Shown here: piece after piece, positions 7,628 through 14,875 of the stretch
Layout: every line of letters starts with the position of its first letter
How positions within the stretch are numbered: the first letter of the stretch is position 1
Assembly (NCBI GenBank): GCA_024195585.1
Contig: SWBL01000627.1
Span: 1 to 14,875 of the forward strand
From: Aureobasidium sp. EXF-3400
Lineage: Eukaryota > Ascomycota > Dothideomycetes > Dothideales > Saccotheciaceae
Direction of reading: 5' to 3'
Length of the DNA stretch: 14,875 bases
Program-made: the position numbers and the translations under genes
Notes under the pieces: generated by a model
Seen by the model: only the letters and a program-made list of their open reading frames with translations
Database searches by the model: none
What the model was told of the DNA's origin: nothing

Positions 7628-7966
7628 GGGTCGAACGTATGGAAGATGCGTATCCTAGGCGTTGGACTCGGCAGCGTATACCACGAATACGCTGCAGAGT
7701 CAAGGAAGACATGGCTGGGCACCAAAGGAATATTCCATCTCGACTATTTTGGACAATACCATGATAGCTTCTGGGCACGGCGTATCTAGGTGTAAAAGCA
7801 ATTTCAAAATGCGTATACTCCACAGGTCCGGTTGCCGAAAAGTATTGGCGACTCGTCGGTCTTGGTCGTGCCCTAGAAAAAAAATGGTCGACAATTCGGA
7901 AGCATGAACGAGGCAAAAAAAAGTCTAGACAGGGAAGGAAGCAGCGTTTCGGCAGATGAATGCCGC

Positions 7967-8753
7967 ACGCGACGAGCCTCGTGTTTAACCTTGGACCTCC
8001 GCATTGCCTTTCTCGTGTTTGAATATCTTTTCGCGTGTTGAGATACCTGACTTATCGTTCTTCACATACATACCTACTCGGAGAGCGCTCGTTTCGAAGT
8101 TTCTGCGTTGGTCCAATGGGTGTTACGAAGGCAGAAGGAACGAGCGATCATGTCGCGTAGGCCCTTCGCTCAAGAATAGTTCCACTGTTTGGGCATTGCC
8201 TACTACTGAGCATCGAACAGTCGACACATCAGGACAGCTGCGCATGTTGAGCCTCAGCATGTTGACAAAACGACGATCATCTGTCGTTCAGGACAATGTC
8301 GATAATAGTACTAAAACGGTTAGCTTAGGACTTTTAAGAGTAGGGAAACACTTATCTATCGGATGCTACCTATAATAAGAAGACCTAGAAGAAGTCTAGA
8401 AAGAGGTTCTTATAATTATCTAACTTAGACTTACTAGCGAAGGCGATACGAGATTTAAAGATTTTAAGGACTACTTTCTAGTAGTGTCCTCGCACAGTAC
8501 TAAGATAGCTACTAAAGGTAGAGATAACACCTTATCGTTAGTAAGAACTAAGTTTAAAATGTTATTCGATAGAGCATTCGATACTCGACCTAAAATCATC
8601 CTAAGAAAAGACTTTTATCTTAATAACAGATACGAGATTACTCCTAAAAAGGAGTCTAGCTTAGTGCTACTTCGAAAGGTAGAGTGTCTCGACTACCTTA
8701 GAAGTAGCTATATATATTAGACATTAAGTAAACGGGTTTAGGCTTCGTCGCGT
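7967..8753. mobile_element. Possible remnant of a DNA transposon with imperfect end repeats
   Basis: ACGCGACGAGCCT at 7967-7979 pairs, as an inverted copy with one inserted base, with AGGCTTCGTCGCGT at 8740-8753. The span of about 790 bases encloses the RIP-like island, whose right limit falls almost exactly at the right copy. I could not find a convincing target-site duplication, and a match of this length could occur by chance. Confidence 0.25.
8300..8735. repeat. RIP-like AT-rich island, probable decayed repeat
   Basis: Composition shifts abruptly here. A hand count over about 400 bases gives more than 50 TpA but only about a dozen CpA plus TpG, and TpA is about twice ApT. CTAG, TTAG and CTAAG recur, while CpG remains. 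This is the signature of repeat-induced point mutation (CpA to TpA), which acts on duplicated DNA. The source element is not recognisable; the open frame at 8484-8720 has no family features. Confidence 0.6.
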
Positions 8754-8937
8754 CCGACCTCGCGGACATCATCGTCACAATGCCAATGCTTGTTTCGCCG
8801 TGGGTCCTACCAAGCCAAATAAATAAGAATCGATCACCATCCCAAGGTAGGCTGTTTCGTAGCCCTGTCGCCCTTTTCCACTGTTGTTCCAATCTCTCTT
8901 CTCAACCTCACACATCCACACCTTTATCGTCGCAAAT

Positions 8938-9423
8938 ATGGCCAGCCGTCAATTCGTCGACCCCGTTCAACTTCTCAGAATCACACCTTTGATTGCAGCC
9001 ACTTTGACCCTCGACCATGCCTTTGACAGTAACCTCTTCCTGTCGGCCCTCAACCAGCCCGAAACACGTACCAAAAGCAATGCCGCTCTCTCCACATACT
9101 TCCCCGTCGTTTCTCACGCTGGCTTCTACCGCCGTCTGACTTCTGTCTCCTTGACTGTTGTTGCCTCTATCGCCAACCTTTACTCTCGTGGAAGCCCGGC
9201 ACGATCCTGGTACCGTGCTGGAGCGATACTCGCAGTCACACATTTCATCTTCATGCCTTTCATGATCGCTTCCAAGGAGGCTATTCGCACAAACCACCCT
9301 GCAAGAGACGCAAATATCGCACTAGACGAGTGGCTATGGTACAACAGACTGAGAGGCATGACTGTTGATCTGGCTGCTTTTGTAACGCTGGGCGTTGCTG
9401 TCGTCAAGAGTTTGGGCAACTGA
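8938..9423 (+). CDS. Small integral membrane protein, DUF1772/anthrone oxygenase-like
   Basis: A single-exon gene for 161 residues, with start context AAATATGG. About four hydrophobic segments are visible: near residues 11-24 (LLRITPLIAATLTL), 70-84 (SLTVVASIANLYS), 98-118 (AILAVTHFIFMPFMI) and 140-157 (VDLAAFVTLGVAVV). The stretch LDEWLWYNRLRGMTVDLAAF near residues 129-148 resembles the W-L-x-x-N-x-x-R motif that precedes the last helix in fungal DUF1772-type proteins. Some of those are anthrone oxygenases in polyketide pathways; most are of unknown role. No polyketide genes are nearby, so a metabolic role is not supported by context. An upstream TTG codon is in frame, but the ATG is the natural start. 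Family assignment is by pattern only. Confidence 0.75.
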   Translation: MASRQFVDPVQLLRITPLIAATLTLDHAFDSNLFLSALNQPETRTKSNAALSTYFPVVSHAGFYRRLTSVSLTVVASIANLYSRGSPARSWYRAGAILAVTHFIFMPFMIASKEAIRTNHPARDANIALDEWLWYNRLRGMTVDLAAFVTLGVAVVKSLGN

Positions 9424-9945
9424 ACACGCTTGCTACAGCAATGTTGAATTGCAGGCTGTGTGTTGCAGCCGCTAGTAGACGAACTATGCCTCGGGGAGCA
9501 GAAAACATGCAGACATGACAGCATATGACAGTGCGATCCTTCGACCGAGTACCCCAAAACTAATCGCATCTTCAGGCCAGCCTTGTTGTGGCGTGGCTGG
9601 ACGTCTGGAAGTCAATTGCTGCAAGTCGAGACTTCCGCAACGCGTGAAAAGATGGAGTCACTCACAGAGGCCAAACTCTGGATGGATGAGGAATGTGGGA
9701 CTGGTTTCGAGATACCTTTCTCTGTGACTGGCATGATATGGACCTGGTCCTAAATAGAATACTATACAATGTAGTTGGGTATCAAAGTGACGACACACCT
9801 GTCGTCGAGAAATTTACAGCAGTCCTGTCTGCCTGCAGCAAGAAAAGAAATGAATATATACAACTGAAAATCCATCAAGCTTGCTTCGAGCCATGATGAG
9901 GTTGAGATGGCCTCGTGTCCTACCTTGAGCCAAGCAATCCCATGT
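9424..9945. other. Convergent intergenic region, 3' flanks
   Basis: This stretch separates the stop of the plus-strand membrane gene from the stop of the minus-strand seven-helix gene, so it should hold both 3' UTRs. I see no gene, hairpin or repeat in it. Open frames are short and featureless. Confidence 0.55.
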
Positions 9946-11285
9946 CTAGTAGTGACCCCAGACCTTTGTGTTCAGGCCCATGATGTTTGTCGGTTTGCGC
10001 AAGGGGGCCTCATCACTGTCCGAGGTATGTCTCCTCGAGTCATAGTTCTCCCCTTGACCATCGGTCTTCTCAGATCGCTCCGAGGGAGCGCTCTCGACTT
10101 CAACTGTGATCTCGTTGTGCCTGTGTACCACGAACCCGTTGGCGATATCTTCGGAGTCATGGTTGCGCCGCTCCTCTTCCTCTTCAATGATGCCGAAGTG
10201 GCTGTGCATGGCCTCTCCCGTTTCCGGTCTGACATCGCCGAGCTCGACATCGTCAGATGTTGCAGGAGATTGCTGTACAGAAGCTCGTTTGCTCTGGGTC
10301 GTTAGGGTATTGAAGGTGTAGCTCTTGGCACTGATCGTGCCATTCGAGCTCGATGGGTCGTTGAAGCGTATGGGGCCGTTCTCCTGGTTTCGAGCCACGA
10401 TGGCGATAAGCTCGGCCATTGAGAGCTCAATCTTGAGCTTGACTATGTATGCTAGTGGATGGAACTGATATTTTGTTAGCTAGATGTCACGGCGAATGGA
10501 ACACACAAAGGCCACTGACCATCAGATATACCAAAGAGTTCTTCAAGGACAGCATGCCAATGATCAAGCAATCCATCGCTAGCGAGATGAGAATCATATA
10601 AAGATTAAACTTGACGAGCGGCTTGTACTTTGGGAGACCAGGCTTGACGAGTTGCTTTTGGACCACGACGATAAAGTAGTAGTTGAGCCCAGCATCGACA
10701 AGGAGAATAATGACCTTCTCAACACGGTCCCAAACGACATTGATCTTTTCGTATGTCTTGTTGACTTCCAGCTTTGCGGGGATCCAGATGCAGAAGACGG
10801 TGGCGTTTAGACATAAGATGCTAATAACACAGCCAATCTTGAGCTGCTTTGCTCGCCTCCGATCGACCATCAAAATTGAGACGCGGTTGATGATGATCTG
10901 GAAGAGACAATGAACCTGAACTACCCAGCAACTCAATATCGCAAATAAACTGTAGACACTGTGATGGTCAGTCGTTTTCTACAGTTGTGAACGAATGTCT
11001 AATGGCTTACTTGAGAGGCAAAGGCCCTTGCAGCACAAGCCAACATAGAATGCTCAGAGCAAGACTCGACACCAGTTCAGCCCAGACCATCCAGATGTAC
11101 GGATGGTTAAGATGACCATTCCGTCTTTTCCACATGTGCCTTGTCTGCTTGATAGCAGTCCATGTTGTTAAGAAGCCGAATCCAAGTGTGAAGCCCCAGG
11201 TTATTGATATGATGGCCAGATCCGTCTCGCTAGTGATTCTGGTGTTCTTCTCGAGGAGATCTCTGATAGCAAGGAGAGACGCCAT
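9946..11285 (-). CDS. Seven-helix integral membrane protein, fungal family of unknown function
   Basis: A 410-residue protein inferred from three exons: 11011-11285, 10520-10958 and 9946-10464. The introns are 52 nt (donor GTAAGC, branch CTGAC, acceptor ACAG) and 55 nt (donor GTCAGT, branch CTAAC, acceptor TCAG). Seven hydrophobic segments are visible, including ISITWGFTLGFGFLTTW, YIWMVWAELVSSLAL, LFAILSCWVVQVHCLFQII, GCVISILCLNATVFCIWIPA, VIILLVDAGLNYYFIVVV and LVKFNLYMILISLAMDCLII. The last runs across the exon 2/3 join into FHPLAYIVKLKIELSMAEL. The order of these segments matches a widespread ascomycete membrane protein family; rhodopsin-like topology is suggested, but function is not known to me. 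A cytosolic tail of about 150 residues follows, rich in Ser, Glu and Asp (EEEEER), plausible for phosphorylation. The start is the ATG at 11285; an in-frame TTG three codons earlier was rejected. Confidence 0.85.
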
Positions 11286-13557
11286 GGAAGGCAATATTCA
11301 GAGTCCTGAAGCGCGACGAGTAGAGAGCGTATATGGTCAGCCGGCAATAATAGAACGAGCGGTGCGGAAGGGCCTTTCGAGGGTTATGAAATAGTCCCAA
11401 ACATGATTTTCTGGGGCAAAAGATAACGCAAGAGAAGATGATCATCGTGTAGGACGTGCTCTAAGAGATCAAGCATTGACTCATGTACCGACTCGCCATC
11501 CTTTGGATTGCAAGTCCTGAGGAGTAAGATGCATCAAGGCACTGTACCAGATCATCATGGCTTAATATCGAAGCCTGGAACGTAGCTCAAGATGATCGTC
11601 TACAAGGATAAAATGTCTCATATCGGGTTTCCAAGTGCATCCTATGGCGATTCGAGCCGCTGAAGCCTGCAAAGTTCAAAGTGTTGTGTGCTGCGATACA
11701 TGGACATTTGTTTATGCTCAGCATAAACTCTGGTCGGACTCCGATCGCAATGACTCGTGGGTCACTTCACCGTGTACTCTTTGATCCTTGATGAAACACT
11801 CTGCGGGTGGTTCAACGGTTGATGCAGATTTGGAGGCAGAGGCTGTGAGTAGAGAACTCGGAAGATCTTTCCCCAGAGCGATCGATCAGCCAGCCGCATC
11901 CCGGAGGTCTATGCTTTCGCAACCTCACTCAGTCCTTGCTCGTGCACCTGTTCAGATCTCGAACAAGCACCACTCATGACTACGGCTCGATCGATTGTCC
12001 CTACTTCTTGCTACCCTGGTAAAGGATTCCCTTCAATGTCCGTTAGGTACAGGATGTTAGTTCTCGAAGCTACAGGCTCTTCGAAAGCCAAATATGACTC
12101 GCTCTTGTCTGTTTAGACTCTCAACGAGTACAATCCTTCAGAGCCGCTCCGAGTCAGCACCAGCACCATCGCCGCGGACATGGGTAAGATTAGGTAGGTG
12201 CGGCAACAGATCATAGTCCGCCCGTATTGTACTCGTACGCTTAGGATTGATCCGCACGCGTTCACCCCACAGATTGCAAAATAGAGCGTTTACCTGAACT
12301 GGCAAGCATGGAACATTGGTCGCAAGACCAGTGACTGTGCTAAACATATGAACATTGGACATCTCTGAGTATCGGAACTTCAAGGTCTGAAACATTGGAC
12401 GCTCTTGTCTGCGATCAAAGTACATATGTCCCTGCATAAAACCTTCCAATTTTCGACAACGCTTTCCTCGGTATACCCCACGTTTTCCTCGCAGCTCGGG
12501 CCGACTGTATGTCTTTTGGTAGACTAGCGAATACCACCGACGCAATGTCATGGCGTAAGCTGAATTCCCAGATATCAGCAATTCCGTTCTCCAATCTCAA
12601 CGCGCCTGCGTGCGTACATCGGTGTCTGAGGGCAAGTCGAGGCCACAGACGGTGATCAAGATCTGAAACCAGGGACCAGACGAGCTTAAGCTTTCGGCCA
12701 TTCCCGTATCATCAAGGGTACATTGCTTCTTCGAGCACGAGAACATTCTGTGCATGAATTTGTACGAGCATCAGCACTCAGAGGGACAGAGTAACTCATA
12801 CTGTGCCTGATTCGAGGAACAAGGTTTGATCGTAGCATATTGGAACCAGGCTCGGACGTACTATAAGCACGCAGTATCGTCTGGAGACATACGCGTACAA
12901 GCCACAATGCAGGCCATGACAATCTGGAACCCGCCTACTCACCGACTCTGATCGACGGAATCCTTCTGGTCATGCCAATGTCATCGTACCAGTCAACAAA
13001 CTGAATGCAAGGCTTGGGAGCCTTCTACAATCTCAGGAGTTGTCTTCCATGCTAGACCGTTGGTCAGATCTATCAGCTGAATCTCATTGAAGACACATTT
13101 TGGGCGAAGGATGTCCATGAACATGACTTGTCAGCACTCTGTGTCCTTGGCATACACATTCTATCGTTCTTTCTTATTAAGGCCGTACGCTGAATATGTC
13201 TTGGCATTCTACACTCAGCTTATTTTGGATCAAGATTGGTCATACCATTTGACTACATACCCAGAAGCGGATGATGTTTTCTCGGCTCAATCTCCACTGT
13301 CTCCTTCCATTGAAGCTACAGCAGATTGCCACAAAACATGCTTCGATAAGGTATATCCTTGGCCGATCTAGCTGCCTACCACCAGAAGACGTAATGTACA
13401 TGGAAAGACATAGGACGCAGGCACAGCGCACTCGCCGAACAGCAAGAAAGATGCTTCCAAGTCATCGTTACATCCGCTTATCGGAAGAGACAGTCGACTT
13501 TGGCCTCAATGCAATATCAATGTAATTGAGATTATCCTAGGTTTTCTCCTGCCAGTC
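11286..13557. other. About 2.3 kb without a supportable gene
   Basis: The part next to 11285 is the promoter of the seven-helix gene; the part next to 13558 is the 3' flank of the right-edge gene. Several open frames of 60-147 codons occur on both strands (for example minus 12138-12581, plus 13087-13371). They lack ATG starts, family motifs or convincing splice partners. Three evenly spaced CCAAT octamers lie at 12312-12398. A minus-strand stretch at 12940-13118 has a coding look in two successive frames and may be a decayed gene. No tRNA, CRISPR or insertion element was seen. Confidence 0.5.
12312..12398 (-). promoter_or_regulatory. Three evenly spaced CCAATGTT octamers
   Basis: AACATTGG occurs at 12312-12319, 12351-12358 and 12391-12398, giving CCAAT boxes in the same orientation on the minus strand, 39 and 40 bases apart. 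CCAAT is the site of the HAP/CCAAT-binding complex. The nearest minus-strand start is the seven-helix gene about 1 kb downstream, so a link to it is speculative. Confidence 0.3.
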
Positions 13558-14613
13558 TCAAGACTTCTGGTCTGCCAGATTCGAGGATATGGCCTTTGCT
13601 GTGGCCACTGTAAAAGCGACACCGACTCTCTTTGTCTCAATTCTGGCGTTCAATCCTACATCGGCTAGCTGGTCGTCACTTTTGCCATCTGTGTAGCCAT
13701 CCCAATCCATCGTACAGATCAAGACACCCTTGGTCTGCGGTTCAGAGTTGTCGACTTCGATGAATATGTTTTTGTGCAGAGGCCTGCAGGAAGCACACGG
13801 TCCTTTGCCTTCATGCCTCCTTTCGCCCCTCTGGTCAGCAGCCACATACGCAGGAAATTTTGCTCTGAGTCGTTCCTTCTCTCCGAGGTATTGCCCGCCG
13901 GTCAGAGAGTAGAGATTGGCATCGCCATGGCCAAGGGGTGCATCCGCGTGTGCATCGTCCAGCATGCCTTCCACAGGCAGCGCATAGAGCCATCCTGTCG
14001 AGAAGACAGCGAAGCGTGGTGGATTGTTCTTCCATGCACCGGTCTCGTCCTTCTGATGCTCCTTGTAGTTTTCATCGATGTCAGGATCGTTCTGAGGCAC
14101 CTTAACATCGTATCTAGCGCATAAATCACCAAAGCCCTCATCGCCAAGTAAAAGGCTGGTGAGATCTGCTTCCAGATCGACGATAGGCAGGTAGATAGAT
14201 CCTATATGCCACTCCTTGTTAATGGAGTCGATGTGTACAAGTAGTGTTTCTTGCTCATTTTTGTCAAACACGAGGATGCCATGAGGATAGATGGCTGAAA
14301 ATTCTTGTGGCGTCGGATGCCCAAGGAGCCACTTATCCAGAGTGTCAAAGTGGTTCGCGATACAACTTTGAACACAATCGAAAGGTGACAGGATAGACGT
14401 GAGGAACTGGTGGTAGTCTTCCACCTGTTCATCACCCAATAGATCATGTACGTAAGACTCTGTCAAAGATTCACAAACCGAAGAAAGTGACGCCGGTGAC
14501 AGAGTTGAAGACGAGAGAAAGTATACTTCTACTCGAGACGATTCATCGCAGCGAATGTTGTCGAGGACTCCGACCGCGATTGGAGGTAGATGGACTGGTG
14601 GGCCCGAGGTCAT
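13558..14613 (-). CDS. Hypothetical protein, 351 residues, no recognised family
   Basis: A long uninterrupted frame from ATG 14611-14613 to TGA 13558-13560, with balanced composition and natural-looking codon use. I recognise no domain. There is no signal peptide, membrane segment or low-complexity region, so a soluble protein is likely. Visible features are an acidic N-terminal half with ESYVHDLLGDEQVEDYHQFL near residue 52, the hydrophobic strand-like segments AIYPHGILVFDKNEQETLLV and HIGSIYLPIVDLEADL, a Tyr/Trp segment FAVFSTGWLYALPVEGM near 205, one C-x2-C pair (GPCASC, near 277), and a C-terminal ILVxTMDWDGYTDG-like stretch (GVLICTMDWDGYTDGKSDD). It is probably lineage-specific. A 16-codon upstream ORF ends two bases before the ATG. 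Confidence 0.72.
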   Translation of the reverse strand: MTSGPPVHLPPIAVGVLDNIRCDESSRVEVYFLSSSTLSPASLSSVCESLTESYVHDLLGDEQVEDYHQFLTSILSPFDCVQSCIANHFDTLDKWLLGHPTPQEFSAIYPHGILVFDKNEQETLLVHIDSINKEWHIGSIYLPIVDLEADLTSLLLGDEGFGDLCARYDVKVPQNDPDIDENYKEHQKDETGAWKNNPPRFAVFSTGWLYALPVEGMLDDAHADAPLGHGDANLYSLTGGQYLGEKERLRAKFPAYVAADQRGERRHEGKGPCASCRPLHKNIFIEVDNSEPQTKGVLICTMDWDGYTDGKSDDQLADVGLNARIETKRVGVAFTVATAKAISSNLADQKS

Positions 14614-14875
14614 GATTAATTGAGCTGGTTCGTAAGGTCAACGAGTTGACAAAGATTAGAAGCCATAACTCTCTTAGACTGTTGAAGCAGGATGCTGATC
14701 TCGTACGTCATACTGAGATGCTGCCCGACCTGAACGGTGAAGTCCTCGAACCTCCCCGTGTGCCAAAGTGTGTAACTTCCCATTGTATCCATCGACCTCC
14801 GACTACGCAGAGAGCAAAGTGTACACTATAAAAATGCACAAAGTATTCAGAGATAGAGGTGTGGCCATAGAGAGC
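14614..14875 (-). promoter_or_regulatory. Upstream region of the right-edge gene, with TATA-like sequence
   Basis: This should contain the leader and promoter of the minus-strand gene starting at 14613. A TATA-like run (plus strand CTATAAAAAT, about 14826-14835) lies about 215 bases from that ATG; it could equally serve a plus-strand gene beyond the window. An upstream ORF lies at 14616-14666. Confidence 0.4.
14616..14666 (-). other. Upstream ORF, 16 codons, stop two bases before the main ATG
   Basis: On the minus strand, ATG at 14664-14666 opens a frame reading MASNLCQLVDLTNQLN and ending in TAA at 14616-14618. Two bases later comes the main ATG at 14613. It is an upstream ORF if transcription starts beyond 14666, which is likely but not shown. 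The tight stop-start spacing would shape initiation at the main ATG. Confidence 0.4.

Larger units (their letters stand above)
7628..8937. other. Intergenic with a transposon-like relic (1.3 kb)
   Basis: No gene is supported. Bases 7628 to about 7960 serve as upstream region of the zinc cluster factor and include two A-runs (about 7876-7883 and 7914-7921). Bases 8300-8735 are a RIP-like AT-rich island. Bases 8760-8937 are promoter and leader of the membrane protein gene at 8938. Open frames in this stretch translate into nothing recognisable. Confidence 0.6.

Noticed and set aside
8112..8122. TGGTCCAATGG, matching a tRNA A-box
   Set aside because: No B-box (GGTTCRANNCC) follows at a suitable distance and no cloverleaf could be drawn.
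8484..8720. 78-codon plus-strand open frame in the RIP-like island
   Set aside because: It lacks an ATG start and lies in mutated AT-rich DNA; the open frame follows from composition.
9500..9896. Open frames of 67-70 codons between the two membrane protein genes
   Set aside because: Short, featureless, and located where the converging 3' UTRs should be.
11508..11520. GGATTGCAAGTCC, loosely like a tRNA B-box
   Set aside because: The conserved TTC core is missing, and no A-box or acceptor stem could be found.
12138..12581. 147-codon minus-strand open frame, with LLPHLPNLTHV near its end
   Set aside because: It begins at TTG, has no recognisable family, no splice partners and uneven composition. 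The LPNLTH phrase alone is too short to claim an F-box or LRR protein.
13087..13371. 94-codon plus-strand open frame
   Set aside because: No family features, no supporting promoter or partner exon, and it overlaps a more coding-like minus-strand segment.

Overview
The window comes from a filamentous ascomycete (Pezizomycotina). Genes are interrupted by very short introns (52-65 nt in most cases) with GT donors, CTRAY-type branch points and AG acceptors. The proteins belong to fungal families (Spt2, fungal cystathionine gamma-lyase, an Upc2-like zinc cluster factor, a fungal seven-helix membrane protein), and one AT-rich stretch has dinucleotide skew like repeat-induced point mutation (RIP). 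A Dothideomycete is my best guess, but that is inference.

The left third is housekeeping. The 5' part of RPS15 (uS19) runs off the left edge on the minus strand. It is followed by RPP2 (acidic ribosomal protein P2), also minus, and then the divergent SPT2 histone chaperone gene on plus. An 1.15 kb intergenic stretch separates SPT2 from CYS3 (cystathionine gamma-lyase). That stretch contains an exact match to the sulfur-regulator (Neurospora CYS-3 / Aspergillus MetR) consensus.

The centre holds a small three-exon gene for a Cys/His-rich protein with a CCCH-like zinc motif. It overlaps tail to tail the full reading frame of a Zn2Cys6 transcription factor, whose last ~73 codons are cut off by an in-frame TGA. 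Beyond the factor's promoter lies a ~430 bp RIP-like sequence, probably a transposon relic. Next is a single-exon small membrane protein resembling the DUF1772/anthrone oxygenase-like group.

The right third has a three-exon gene for a seven-helix membrane protein on minus, then about 2.3 kb in which I cannot support a gene. At the right edge is an unrecognised 351-residue protein on minus, preceded by a 16-codon upstream ORF that stops two bases before its ATG.

RPS15 and RPP2 act in the ribosome, SPT2 in chromatin and CYS3 in transsulfuration. I see no gene cluster with a shared pathway. The accessory interest lies in the interrupted factor, the CCCH-like protein, the RIP-like island and the orphan gene at the right edge. 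Splice sites were placed by eye from consensus and protein continuity, without transcript data.
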